The position numbers and the translations under genes are program-made. Source: Photobacterium phosphoreum (GTDB lineage Bacteria > Pseudomonadota > Gammaproteobacteria > Enterobacterales > Vibrionaceae). From it: a stretch of 64,000 nt of DNA. The stretch is from positions 1,288,023 through 1,352,022 of the forward strand of contig NZ_MSCQ01000002.1 in assembly GCF_002954725.1 (NCBI RefSeq), written 5' to 3'. The notes below the pieces were generated by a model. It saw only the letters and a program-made list of their open reading frames with translations. It ran no database searches and was not told the origin of the DNA. How positions within the stretch are numbered: position 1 is the stretch's first letter; every line of letters starts with the position of its first letter. This document shows positions 55,600-63,759 of this stretch, one piece after another.

Positions 55600-56655
55600 A
55601 TGGCTATACTAATCACTTCTGAAACCAATTTGTATGACAAATGCCCACTAAAAAGTAAACGCGTTATGACTGGTAAACACATCTCTTATGCAGTACAAAA
55701 TATTGAAGGACTTTCCTTTGATACTACAGATATATCAAAAATAGCGTTAGTCACCGAAGGTGGTGGTCAGCGCGGTATTTTTACCGCGGGCGTATTAGAT
55801 GCTTTTTTAGAAGCAGAGTTTAATCCCTTTTCTCTGATGGTGGGCACATCTGCGGGATCGCTCAATTTAGCCTCTTATATTTGTGGTCAATACAAACATG
55901 CTTATCGGGTGATTACTCAAGCAACTACAGATCATCACTTTTTTGATGTTTATCGGTTTATATTTGGTCGTGAAGGCTTAGATTTAGATTGGTTGATGAA
56001 ACAAACGCAAACCAGTTTTGAACTTGATTGGCACCAAGGGCGTGAAAATATGCGTTCACGCACCGTGTTAGCGTCAGCAAGTGGTGTTAATAGCCATCAG
56101 GCAGCGTACTTTAACTTAAACAGTGATAATTGGTCATTAGCATTAAAAGCATCATGTGCTGTACCGGTACTCAATAAACAACCTATTTTCTCGCAGAATG
56201 AATACTGGGTTGATGGTGGATTATGTGCACCAATTCCGGTTCAAGAAGCGTATGAGCGCGGTTATCGTCATATTGTGGTTGTTCGAACTGTACCTATCGA
56301 CACGTCATTTGATCACTGTTGGATGACCAATATTAGTCGCGCTTTGGGTAATTCTAAAGCGGCAGGTATGATTGAAATGTTGCTTGAGCACGAAGATAAC
56401 TATCGAAAAACCCAAGAATTTTTAAGCAATCCACCTGATGATGTGACAATTTTTGAAATTCATCCTCAAAAACCGTTAAAATCGAAAATGATTGGTAGTG
56501 ATTTAGCCGCTTTGGATATGGATTATCACTTGGGTTATCAATCGGGTAAATATTTTCTCAATACCGTTGGCCGTCATATTAATATTCAAGATGCGCCTTA
56601 TAAAACGGATTATAAGCATGACATTGAAAATGATGATTTAATGAAATATGCCTAA
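55600..56655 (+). CDS. yjjU: Patatin-like phospholipase (YjjU-like)
   Basis: 351 residues. The patatin signatures are the oxyanion loop VTEGGGQRGIFTAGVLDAF, nucleophile GTSAGSLN and catalytic Asp in VDGGLCAPIPVQEA. Length, FNPFSLMVGTSAG and ISRALGN and C-terminal IFEIHPQKPLKSKMIGS match E. coli YjjU, a predicted cytoplasmic phospholipase. Two starts fit: 55600 (used) or the ATG at 55666; neither has a strong ribosome site. A lysophospholipase gene begins 71 bases downstream, so the pair could remove both acyl chains. Confidence 0.87.
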   Translation: MAILITSETNLYDKCPLKSKRVMTGKHISYAVQNIEGLSFDTTDISKIALVTEGGGQRGIFTAGVLDAFLEAEFNPFSLMVGTSAGSLNLASYICGQYKHAYRVITQATTDHHFFDVYRFIFGREGLDLDWLMKQTQTSFELDWHQGRENMRSRTVLASASGVNSHQAAYFNLNSDNWSLALKASCAVPVLNKQPIFSQNEYWVDGGLCAPIPVQEAYERGYRHIVVVRTVPIDTSFDHCWMTNISRALGNSKAAGMIEMLLEHEDNYRKTQEFLSNPPDDVTIFEIHPQKPLKSKMIGSDLAALDMDYHLGYQSGKYFLNTVGRHINIQDAPYKTDYKHDIENDDLMKYA

Positions 56656-56726
56656 TTTTATTACTCAAATAATATCACTGTAAACGTGGAAATATTTGGG
56701 AGCCTTTACGAAGAAGTTGATAATCA

Positions 56727-57704
56727 ATGAACCTGAAAAATGTGGAATTTACAACCAAGGAGTCGGTATTTACACAGTTGATGGAAAATGACGTTCATAG
56801 TATGTGGTTGCAACGTAAACAAAATGCATTTAGTGGTAAAGATGGGGTGAAAATCCAATGGATCAGTGTCACTAATCCCATTAATACTCGCTGTATTGTA
56901 ATTGTGAATGGTCGTAATGAAAGCTTTTGGAAGTATCAAGAAATTTTCTTTGAATTTTCCCGACAAGGTTATGATGTTTACGCTTATGATCATCGAGGCC
57001 AAGGTGCCTCTGGTCGATTAACCGCTGATCCTGAACTGGGTCATGTGAATAGTTTTGATGACTATGTTGATGATTTACAAGAGTTTGTGACTAAAGTTGT
57101 AGAAAAAGAAAAAGACTATCAGCACCGTTTCTTATTGGCGCATTCTATGGGGGGGGCCATTACCACCCTGTATCTTGAAAAATATACGAGCCATTTTGAT
57201 GCGGTAGTACTGAATGCACCGATGTTTGGTATTCACATGCCAGTACCTTTAAAACTGGTTGCATCATCGATTGCCAAGATCATGGAACACTATCAGGATG
57301 AGCCTTCATATGTATTAGGGCAGAAGCCTTATCACGAAGAGCCATTTGAGAATAATGCTCTGTGCCAAAGTAAATTACGCTATGTTTGGGCAAAGCATTT
57401 ATATCAAATTCATCCAGAATTACGCATTGGTGGACCAAGCCCACGTTGGTTATGGCAAGCGATTCAAGCTGCTGATCACTGTATTCGAGATGTAGGGAAA
57501 ATAGAGATCCCAGTATTATTATTACAAGCAGGTAGCGATACGGTTGTTGATAATAATAGCCACCAACGATTTTGTGGTCAGAATAAGCACTGTAATCTGA
57601 AAGTTATCCGTAATGCGCGCCATGAGATTTTAATGGAAAAAGACGTTATTCGAAATCAAGCCTTATGTGAAACGTTAGCTTTCTTTAATCAATTTATAGT
57701 GTAA
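56727..57704 (+). CDS. pldB: Lysophospholipase L2 (PldB-like)
   Basis: 325 residues of alpha/beta-hydrolase fold. The nucleophile motif is AHSMGGAITTLYL (Ser in GHSMGG-type), with DHRGQGASGRLTADPELGH, NAPMFGIHMPVPL, an Asp region in LLQAGSDTVVDNN and a His region in NARHEILMEKD. All these, and the length, closely match E. coli PldB, an inner-membrane-associated lysophospholipase. An eight-G homopolymer lies within the nucleophile motif. It follows the patatin gene, and is probably co-transcribed with it. Confidence 0.88.
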   Translation: MNLKNVEFTTKESVFTQLMENDVHSMWLQRKQNAFSGKDGVKIQWISVTNPINTRCIVIVNGRNESFWKYQEIFFEFSRQGYDVYAYDHRGQGASGRLTADPELGHVNSFDDYVDDLQEFVTKVVEKEKDYQHRFLLAHSMGGAITTLYLEKYTSHFDAVVLNAPMFGIHMPVPLKLVASSIAKIMEHYQDEPSYVLGQKPYHEEPFENNALCQSKLRYVWAKHLYQIHPELRIGGPSPRWLWQAIQAADHCIRDVGKIEIPVLLLQAGSDTVVDNNSHQRFCGQNKHCNLKVIRNARHEILMEKDVIRNQALCETLAFFNQFIV

Positions 57705-57743
57705 ATCGATTTAAAATAGGTAAAGCACAAATTAACGCTAAAG

Positions 57744-57786
57744 AAAGAGGCTGTATTTAATCATTAAATACAGCCTCTTTTGTTTT
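57744..57786. terminator. Bidirectional terminator between pldB and lipoprotein genes
   Basis: A 17-bp perfect stem (57744-57760 with 57764-57780; ends AAAGAGG/CCTCTTT) with loop TCA, then T run on the right and A/T run on the left. It lies between convergent genes. Confidence 0.9.
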
Positions 57787-57825
57787 TAAATAACACTAGA
57801 TAATTACTTGATAAATAATGTGATT

Positions 57826-58671
57826 TTATTTACAGATAAACCAAGATTTAGCATCTGCTTCAATAATGGCTTTTTTATGCCATGGCAGTGGTGTTGATAC
57901 TGGTGCTATACGCACATCACCTTTGATTTTACGTGTAGCAAGCACACGCACACGGCCATCTTTTATACTTTCAATCGTGCCTTTGTAAGTGACACCGTAA
58001 GCATCGTCTTTCGACTTTTTATACATACACACAGTTTCACCTACATGAGACGCAATAAAGGCTGTCTCTTCTGTCCAGGGTTCTTCTGCGGGTGGCGGTG
58101 TTTCATCATCGAGATGTTTAATCGCCTTTGAGCTCATTAATGTCCGATGGATAGAGTAAGGTTGATAACCTAATAGTTTTGCACCATCAATCCATGCCGT
58201 TTGAGGAATGTCTCGATTTTCAATAATGCGCATGGTGACGAAAGGGCCACCGGAACAAATATCAGCCCATAGATCAATTGAAGAAATGCGAGATGCAAAA
58301 AGGGGCGTCTCTTGATCAGTATTAGGATGTTGAACACACCATGTGCCAGTGTCTAAATTCACCATTGAGCCGTTATTAGCGGTACACGTTTTCGTGGCTA
58401 ATTGGTCAAACTGTGCAATGTCTTGTTGTGCTTGTTGCTCGCTAGTGGAGCAATAACGGTAACTATAAGAAAAGGTTTCTTTAGGGTAAAACAAACCTTT
58501 ATCAACAACAACGCCATTATTACGCGTGCTATCGGCTGCAATGAATTTTTTAGCAGCTGTTTTAAAACTGTAATCAGGTGCTGGTTTTGGTGGTGGTGTT
58601 GTTGAACTACAACCCGCAAGCACAGCAATAACTGCAGCGAGTGATACACGGGTAAAAAGGGTGTTGTACAT
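57826..58671 (-). CDS. Hypothetical lipoprotein, 281 aa
   Basis: 281 residues. A lipoprotein signal ends IAVLAGCSS (lipid Cys21), then a Pro-rich linker (TTPPPKPAPDY) and a globular domain with several cysteines (RYCSTSEQQ, KTCTANNGS, TWCVQHP, ADICSGGP, TVCMYKK, WFICK). The even number of cysteines suggests disulfides in the periplasm. I do not recognise the family. It stands alone, leftward. Confidence 0.7.
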   Translation of the reverse strand: MYNTLFTRVSLAAVIAVLAGCSSTTPPPKPAPDYSFKTAAKKFIAADSTRNNGVVVDKGLFYPKETFSYSYRYCSTSEQQAQQDIAQFDQLATKTCTANNGSMVNLDTGTWCVQHPNTDQETPLFASRISSIDLWADICSGGPFVTMRIIENRDIPQTAWIDGAKLLGYQPYSIHRTLMSSKAIKHLDDETPPPAEEPWTEETAFIASHVGETVCMYKKSKDDAYGVTYKGTIESIKDGRVRVLATRKIKGDVRIAPVSTPLPWHKKAIIEADAKSWFICK

Positions 58672-58881
58672 GCTTGCCCCCAGAGAAAATGCTTTTTGAT
58701 ATCGGTGATCAAAAAACGCTAATAATAAATAAGTCTATAGGGGACAACAGAAATTGTTAGGAAGCAAGCCATTATTCTGTTAAAAAAAATGAGTTTTAAT
58801 AGATTCAATGAGTTACTGGTGACAAAGATTTACTTAGGTTGCGAGGTTGTGACTTATTGAGAGTATTCTCGGCACTAAAAT

Positions 58882-58916
58882 AAAATAAGCCCATTGATGA
58901 TAAGCATTAATGGGCT
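58882..58916 (-). terminator. Terminator of the DyP peroxidase gene
   Basis: AGCCCATT (58888-58895) pairs with AATGGGCT (58909-58916), with additional pairing inside. On the leftward strand TATTTTATTTT follows. Confidence 0.65.
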
Positions 58917-58942
58917 GCAAAGTTATTGATAACTAAATAAGA

Positions 58943-59881
58943 TTAATCAGCAAAAGTATCAAGTAGTGTTTGTGAAACGATAAAGTAATTAGTGCCTGTT
59001 TTCGCTTCTACAAAATCAAGTAAGCGGTCGTAATGGCCGTTATCATCAGCAAAAATCATTTGTTGTAATGATGTACTCATGATGACAGGAGAAGCGGTTA
59101 AACCGATGAACATAGTGCCGTGTTCCATTGCATTACCAAATGGACGGTTCTGACGCAGCATCTTGATTTCTTTATCATCAATGATCACTTTACTCTTGTT
59201 GTTGTGCGCCCAAACTGGCTTCACATCATCATCAAGTTCAATATCATCAAGTTTAGTACGACCAATCACTTGCTCTTGGTATTCTGTTGATTGCTTATCC
59301 CATAAACCTTGACGGTCAATGTAACGCTGAACGGTTAGGTAGCTACCGCCTTGGTGAATATCAAGATCATCAACCACTAATACTGCATTCATACGCGCTG
59401 CATTTTTAGGGTTTTCTGTACCATCAACAAAATCAATCATGTCGCGGCTATCAAGGTATTTAAAGCCTTGGATATCTTCAATTAATGTTGCGATACCCGC
59501 AAATGTTTGTGCAAGGTATTTAGCGGCTTGGTAGTTTAAATCCATACGCTCAGATTTAATCATGATGAAGAGATCACCAGGTGTGCTAGGGAATTGACGC
59601 TCACCATCAACCATCGCTTCAAAATCTTGTAGTAAAGCGGGTACAGGCGTTGTTGGGAAAGCTGTTGCCCAACCATGATGAGACACACCAACGGTAAAGC
59701 TAAGATCTGCGGTTGAATCTTTTTGTCCAATAGATTTTTCAATGATCTGAATTTTAGCAAAAGCATCACTAACAGCTTCCGCATTAACATCTGCTTTAAA
59801 AACAAAAGTGAGGTATTCAGCAAACGTATTTGGATTTGATAAAGCACCAGGTTGGGCACGTTCAGATAACATTGGATTCAT
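58943..59881 (-). CDS. DyP-type heme peroxidase
   Basis: 312 residues. The family signature FVDGTENP (with the catalytic Asp of GxxDG) lies near residue 145, and the proximal heme His is likely in VWAHNNKS near 220. The N-terminal AQPGALSNPN and C-terminal MFIGLTASPVIMSTSLQQMI fit B-type DyP enzymes, which use peroxide to oxidise dyes, phenolics or porphyrins. No signal peptide; often loaded into encapsulins, but no encapsulin gene is near. A terminator follows. It marks the end of the core-like genome segment here. Confidence 0.88.
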   Translation of the reverse strand: MNPMLSERAQPGALSNPNTFAEYLTFVFKADVNAEAVSDAFAKIQIIEKSIGQKDSTADLSFTVGVSHHGWATAFPTTPVPALLQDFEAMVDGERQFPSTPGDLFIMIKSERMDLNYQAAKYLAQTFAGIATLIEDIQGFKYLDSRDMIDFVDGTENPKNAARMNAVLVVDDLDIHQGGSYLTVQRYIDRQGLWDKQSTEYQEQVIGRTKLDDIELDDDVKPVWAHNNKSKVIIDDKEIKMLRQNRPFGNAMEHGTMFIGLTASPVIMSTSLQQMIFADDNGHYDRLLDFVEAKTGTNYFIVSQTLLDTFAD

Positions 59882-60353
59882 AATAGTAGACCTTAATTAA
59901 AGCTATCTTGTTACGTTACGCTTTTTAGATAGCGGGCTATAGGTAAATTTTTGTAATGTAAAGTTTCACATTTTAGGCTGTAAAATGATACCTAATCTGT
60001 TGTTAATAGTGAAACGACGAAGTGCACAAATTGTTTATATCGTTAATAATTTTTACTTCTAACGATATTGACGTGACGTTATGAACTTGGTGAGGCGTTT
60101 TTTGAATGAAAGCATAGTTTGGTATGAGGCAAAAAGGCGACATTGAGATACAAATTATTTGCGTTGAAGCATGTTTTATTTGAAGGCATGAACAATCAAA
60201 ACTACGCAATAAATAGATCGATGACCAGCCTTTTTTGGTTATTTTATTACGAATATGGCGTTGCTCACAAACTTATCATTAGGTGCTTCTTTCAATTAAA
60301 AACCTTTGATACTAAGTACTGCATGTCGACACAGGTTTCTTTAGGAGGGTATT
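59882..60353. other. Intergenic region upstream of the DyP gene and of an accessory gene
   Basis: About 470 AT-rich bases. The left part must carry the DyP promoter; the right part precedes a small gene with a strong AGGAGGG site. No convincing gene, dyad or metal-response site was seen. The transition to accessory DNA seems to occur here. Confidence 0.45.
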
Positions 60354-60551
60354 GTGTCTATTAACTCTATCGATTATTCAGAAATTTCTTCCGTTTCATC
60401 TAAGTGGGAACACAAGGACGATTCGGCGACCAACATCGCAGATAGCAAGAAGCAGCAAGGTGCTGCACGACGACGCATTGAGATGCTACGCGATATTCAA
60501 GCAAGTGGGTTAACCCTTGCCGAAGCCAGAGAGTTGGGTTTATTGCATTAA
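60354..60551 (+). CDS. Small hypothetical protein, 65 aa
   Basis: The GTG start at 60354 has a strong AGGAGGG ribosome site, so this is probably a real gene. The 65-residue product is hydrophilic, with a basic helical segment (AARRRIEMLRDIQASGL) and a short C-terminal LAEARELGLLH. It loosely recalls small PA3496-type proteins, but I cannot assign it. The next gene starts 42 bases downstream. Confidence 0.5.
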   Translation: MSINSIDYSEISSVSSKWEHKDDSATNIADSKKQQGAARRRIEMLRDIQASGLTLAEARELGLLH

Positions 60552-60593
60552 GCATGGAGTGGATCAGGGTAAGCCTCACAAAGGCTAACAATC

Positions 60594-61121
60594 ATGAATT
60601 CGTCACTAAATAGGTCACTAAGAGAGTCACTAAACCAAAAACCAGACAGGATTTACTTCACGGTTATTAAAAGAGGTAATATTTATCATCAGCGGATGAC
60701 ATGTGTAGGCAATACAGGTAAACCACGAGCAAGTGTTACCGTATCCCTAAGAACAAAAAGTGCCATCACCGCCAAAGCGAACGCTGAGCAACTTAAAAAC
60801 AAGTTGGTTAGTACCAATGGAGCATTAGACTGTTTTGATAATGCTCGCTACACGCTAAAGAATCTTGCCTGTACTCTCAGTACACCAATAGGGATACCAC
60901 TCGGCGTCCCTTTTTCTTGTCCAGATAACACCCCTGCCGCGAAATCCTCTTCATCTATTTCAGATAAACCCACACTCAAGCTAATGACGTTTACAGATGT
61001 TGCTTATGCCCCCAAACAACTACCGCTATTCCCTACAGTGAATGCTGAATCCAACGATCGCGATGCTTTTCATATGAATGCCAAGCCCAACTCCGTCATT
61101 CCCTACAGTGAATGCCCGTGA
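60594..61121 (+). CDS. Hypothetical protein, possibly a decayed recombinase N-terminus
   Basis: 175 residues. The first half (RIYFTVIKRGNIYHQRMTC, then SVTVSLRTKSAITAKANAEQ) resembles the N-terminal arm-binding part of some tyrosine recombinases, where a basic strand is followed by SLRT and an Ala-rich helix. No catalytic domain follows. The C-terminal 30 residues are read from the REP-like repeats at 61028-61045 and 61098-61135, so the frame looks truncated by repeat sequence. No clear ribosome site. I regard the function as unknown. Confidence 0.4.
   Translation: MNSSLNRSLRESLNQKPDRIYFTVIKRGNIYHQRMTCVGNTGKPRASVTVSLRTKSAITAKANAEQLKNKLVSTNGALDCFDNARYTLKNLACTLSTPIGIPLGVPFSCPDNTPAAKSSSSISDKPTLKLMTFTDVAYAPKQLPLFPTVNAESNDRDAFHMNAKPNSVIPYSECP
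61028..61045. repeat. REP-like repeat, partial copy
   Basis: The 18-base stretch ATTCCCTACAGTGAATGC also opens the fuller repeat at 61098. This copy lacks the hairpin that follows there. Confidence 0.7.
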
Positions 61122-61152
61122 GGGCGATAGGGAATCTACTGTCAGCGTGTTG
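61098..61152. repeat. REP-like hairpin repeat, full copy
   Basis: Nested palindrome: ATTCCCTA (61098-61105) pairs with TAGGGAAT (61128-61135) around GCCC/GGGC (61114-61125). It is followed by CTACTGTCAGCGTGTTGA. A shortened copy recurs at 63848-63889 on the same strand, and a partial one at 61028. Confidence 0.8.
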
Positions 61153-61440
61153 AATTTTTAAAGTAAAGAGATGGCTGTTTTATATTCATTTGAAGCAGAT
61201 CTTTTACACTGTGGTTATGCGCAGTAATAGCTATTAGTAGAAAAATCGGAAACTAAATGGTAAGTGCCCGATTTTGTGATGACTATCGGGATTCATAAGT
61301 AAAAATGTATCTGATTTATAATGCTTTTTATATTATGAAAAGATAAATACGGGCGCATGTTCAAAGAACAAATTCGGGCAAGTTGTTAATATAATAAGTT
61401 GTTAGCTCTACTTAGTTTAAAATTTAGGTTGGAAGGATAA
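61122..61440. other. Repeat-rich intergenic region upstream of the possible cassette gene
   Basis: Contains the tail of the REP-like repeat, a 26-base direct repeat (61162-61187) also found at 63734-63759, a dyad CCCGAT/ATCGGG (61267-61290), an inverted repeat TGCCCGATTTTGT (61265-61277) with ACAAATTCGGGCA (61368-61380), and GTTAGCT at 61401-61407. No gene. The ribosome site GGAAGGA for the next gene lies at its end. Confidence 0.5.
61162..61187. repeat. 26-bp direct repeat, left copy
   Basis: It begins AGTAAAGAGATGGCTGTTTT and differs at three positions from the copy at 63734-63759 near the IS91-like transposase start. It could be a remnant end of the same element family. Confidence 0.75.
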
Positions 61441-62475
61441 ATGATTAAAGAAGTAACAAATTCAATAAAAGCTGCTTTATATCAGAGGATCAGTAGTCCT
61501 CTTTATGGAACGTATATATTTTCATGGGCAATATATAACTGGGAGTTAGTATTGCAACTACTTTTTGGTACGAACAAATTCGATCAACGATTAGCTATAT
61601 TTAAAACGGGTTTGATACCAGAAGATGGCAGTTTTAATTACAATACAATTATAGTTCCTTTTATAATTACAGCGTTAATTCTCATAATACAACCGTTATT
61701 GCAACGTTTTATTTTTATATATACGGAGTGGAATAAGAGTGAAGGCCTAAAAAAAAGAGATGAATATGCAAGTGAAACGTCGCTTACTTTGGAACAAAGT
61801 AATGAATTGAGATCATCGGTACAAAAAGTTCAACAATTCCATCAAGAAGTATTAAAAAATAAAGAAGAGGAAATTAATGAGTATAAAAAACAAGCAGAGT
61901 CTAAAGATAAAGCTCTAAATACTGTTAATGAAAATAATCTGGCTTTAATTGAAAAAAATGCACTTCTTGAAAATGATAAGTCAGAGCTTTCATCACAACT
62001 AGCGAAATTAAATAGTGATATTTTAGTCAATAATGATAATTATACTAGATTGAGTAAATTGTTATCTAAAGCGAGGAAGTCAAAGAGCGAATTTATTAAA
62101 TTAAGTCAAGTTAATGGCTGGTTTATTAATGAGACAATTAAAAGGCAACTTCCAAAAGTTATTTATATTGATAATGATTTTCGTGTAGCTCAGAACGCTA
62201 GTATCTTTGTTGAAATGTTAAATGCATCAAATGATGATGCTTGGGTTACAGGCTGCCATGAATTAATGATTCATGGGTTTTCAAAGTGCTGGAGCTTTGA
62301 TATGGCTGATTCCTATTTCAGTGAAATAATAAAGCCAAATTTACAAAACTTTAGTGCTGACCATCTTAGAGATCTTTCGACTGTAATGCGCGCTAATGGA
62401 CAGATTCGTGATAGAAATAGGGCTGAAGCAGATATGAAGTTAGTTACAGCAGCTCTTAGCTCTAAAGTTGCGTAA
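61441..62475 (+). CDS. Two-helix membrane protein with coiled coil; possible cassette gene
   Basis: 344 residues, unrecognised. The first 95 residues hold two hydrophobic segments (LYGTYIFSWAIYNWELVLQL and IIVPFIITALILIIQPLL), preceded by KAALYQRISSP. A long charged coiled coil follows (about 100-205), then a globular C-terminal domain of 135 residues with no motif I can name. A GGAAGGA site precedes ATG. The gene is markedly AT-rich against its neighbours. Its stop codon abuts an attC-like hairpin. The layout recalls membrane-anchored phage-defence effectors, which is inference only. Confidence 0.6.
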   Translation: MIKEVTNSIKAALYQRISSPLYGTYIFSWAIYNWELVLQLLFGTNKFDQRLAIFKTGLIPEDGSFNYNTIIVPFIITALILIIQPLLQRFIFIYTEWNKSEGLKKRDEYASETSLTLEQSNELRSSVQKVQQFHQEVLKNKEEEINEYKKQAESKDKALNTVNENNLALIEKNALLENDKSELSSQLAKLNSDILVNNDNYTRLSKLLSKARKSKSEFIKLSQVNGWFINETIKRQLPKVIYIDNDFRVAQNASIFVEMLNASNDDAWVTGCHELMIHGFSKCWSFDMADSYFSEIIKPNLQNFSADHLRDLSTVMRANGQIRDRNRAEADMKLVTAALSSKVA

Positions 62476-62530
62476 AGCTAACAGATAAGGATATGTGTCG
62501 CGTAGCCGACACCTATCCGAAGTGTTGGAC
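62476..62530 (+). other. attC-like recombination site candidate
   Basis: Starts directly after the stop codon. AGCTAAC (62476-62482) and GTTGGAC (62524-62530) sit where the outer R boxes of an integron attC lie, the latter fitting GTTRRRY. Between them GGATATGTGTCG (62489-62500) pairs with CGACACCTATCC (62507-62518) with one mismatch, around a six-base loop. The left arm has one more base than the right, as in attC. AGCTAAC is the exact complement of GTTAGCT at 61401-61407, ahead of the gene. No integrase is present. Confidence 0.38.
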
Positions 62531-62619
62531 AAGCCCGAGCGGCTTTATATAAGTAAATATTGGGAATGTCATGAAAGGTGATATTGAAAAGAAGTCGAGC
62601 GTTATCCTTGGCGTGAACC

Positions 62620-62640
62620 AATCAATTTAATTAATTGATT
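62620..62640. repeat. Hairpin near the 3' side of the IS91-like element
   Basis: AATCAATT-TAATT-AATTGATT. On the leftward strand it is followed by GGTTC. IS91-type elements often have a hairpin near their replication-origin end next to GTTC, so this may mark the element's 3' boundary. Confidence 0.35.
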
Positions 62641-62701
62641 TATAATTAGATCCTCTTTAATTATTACGCGTTAATGCCATTATCCTTATTATTTTACGTT
62701 T

Positions 62702-63673
62702 TTATCTGGGTCGAAAAATCCCCGCCAATTGCATGACATGCTGACAGCATGGACAAAAGGGTTGTGCCGTTAAACGGACAACTTTTTGTTGTGGGGACAA
62801 CGTCAGTTGTCCTGCTAACATAAAAGCATATTGGATCAGTTGAAGTTGTTTCTTCTCATGCCCTCGTAATAAACCATAATCACGAACTCGCCTTAATCCT
62901 TTCGGTAATACATGTTGCAATATCAGCCATAGAAACTGTAATACAGGTAAAGTGCGTGTTTTCATTGTTTTTGTTTGATTATCTTTATATCGAAATGTCA
63001 CCTGATGATTATCGAGATAAAGAATGTCTTTATCAGCAATTACACCCCGATAAAGGTATTTCGATAAATACAATAATGCAGGTTTTCCATGACCAACATA
63101 GCGACAATCTACCACCCATTTATTTGCTAATTTGTCAGGTAAGGGGAGCTTGAGTACGCTGGTGATATATTCCAGCAATCTAGCTCGCCATACTTTCGCT
63201 AACGCAAAAGCATTAAATAGGTACTTGTTTTTACACTGTATCCATTGCCGCTTGTTTTCATCAAAGCCACCGCCAGTGATCACCATATGAATATGAGGAT
63301 GTAAGTCTCGACGACGATTATGAGTATGTAACACAGAAGTAAAACCTATTTTATTGCCAAGATGTTTATCATTATTAGCAAAGCTTTTTACAACACTGGC
63401 TGTGATGGTAAACATGGCTTGGTACAACAATTTAGGGTGTCGTTTTGCAAGGTATCGAAGTTCTGCTGGCAGCGTAAACGTCACCATAAAATAATCAATC
63501 GGTAACAGTTTTTGCTGTTGCTTGTTTAACCAATCTGATGTGGTTCGGTGCTGGCATTGCGTACAATGACGGTGTCCGCATGACATTGGATGATTGATGT
63601 GATGTTCACAGTAAGAACATTGCCAGCGACTATGTCCTTGTTGTTCCGTATGACAAGCCAACATGGCTTTCAT
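62702..63673 (-). CDS. IS91-family HUH transposase
   Basis: 323 residues. The N-terminal zinc-binding domain has paired cysteines (WQCSYCEHH, CGHRHCTQCQ). The HUH motif is DLHPHIHMVITGGG, and the Tyr motif lies in LLYLSKYLYRGVI. This is a single-strand rolling-circle type transposase like that of IS91. The coding frame stays open upstream for 26 codons to a stop at 63752-63754 but with no ATG, GTG or TTG there, so the usual N-terminus may be lost, or the start at 63673 used. The 65-residue reading frame inside on the other strand is a shadow. Confidence 0.8.
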   Translation of the reverse strand: MKAMLACHTEQQGHSRWQCSYCEHHINHPMSCGHRHCTQCQHRTTSDWLNKQQQKLLPIDYFMVTFTLPAELRYLAKRHPKLLYQAMFTITASVVKSFANNDKHLGNKIGFTSVLHTHNRRRDLHPHIHMVITGGGFDENKRQWIQCKNKYLFNAFALAKVWRARLLEYITSVLKLPLPDKLANKWVVDCRYVGHGKPALLYLSKYLYRGVIADKDILYLDNHQVTFRYKDNQTKTMKTRTLPVLQFLWLILQHVLPKGLRRVRDYGLLRGHEKKQLQLIQYAFMLAGQLTLSPQQKVVRLTAQPFCPCCQHVMQLAGIFRPR

Positions 63674-63733
63674 GGCATTGCGGATATCGTGATTAATATT
63701 GTTTGAATAGGCAGTACAAAACTCATTGAAATA

Positions 63734-63759
63734 AGTAAAGATATGGCTGTCCTATATTC
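63734..63759. repeat. 26-bp direct repeat, right copy
   Basis: Begins AGTAAAGATATGGCTGTCCT. Three mismatches from the copy at 61162-61187. It overlaps the inverted repeat at the proposed end of the IS91-like element. Confidence 0.75.

Noticed and set aside
61245..61407. A second attC site upstream of the two-helix protein gene
   Set aside because: TGCCCGATTTTGT and ACAAATTCGGGCA form a 13-base arm pair, but the outer boxes are too far from the arms and no RYYYAAC box fits, so I treat it only as an inverted repeat.
62956..63153. 65-codon rightward frame inside the IS91-like transposase
   Set aside because: It is the antisense shadow of the transposase, lacking a ribosome site.
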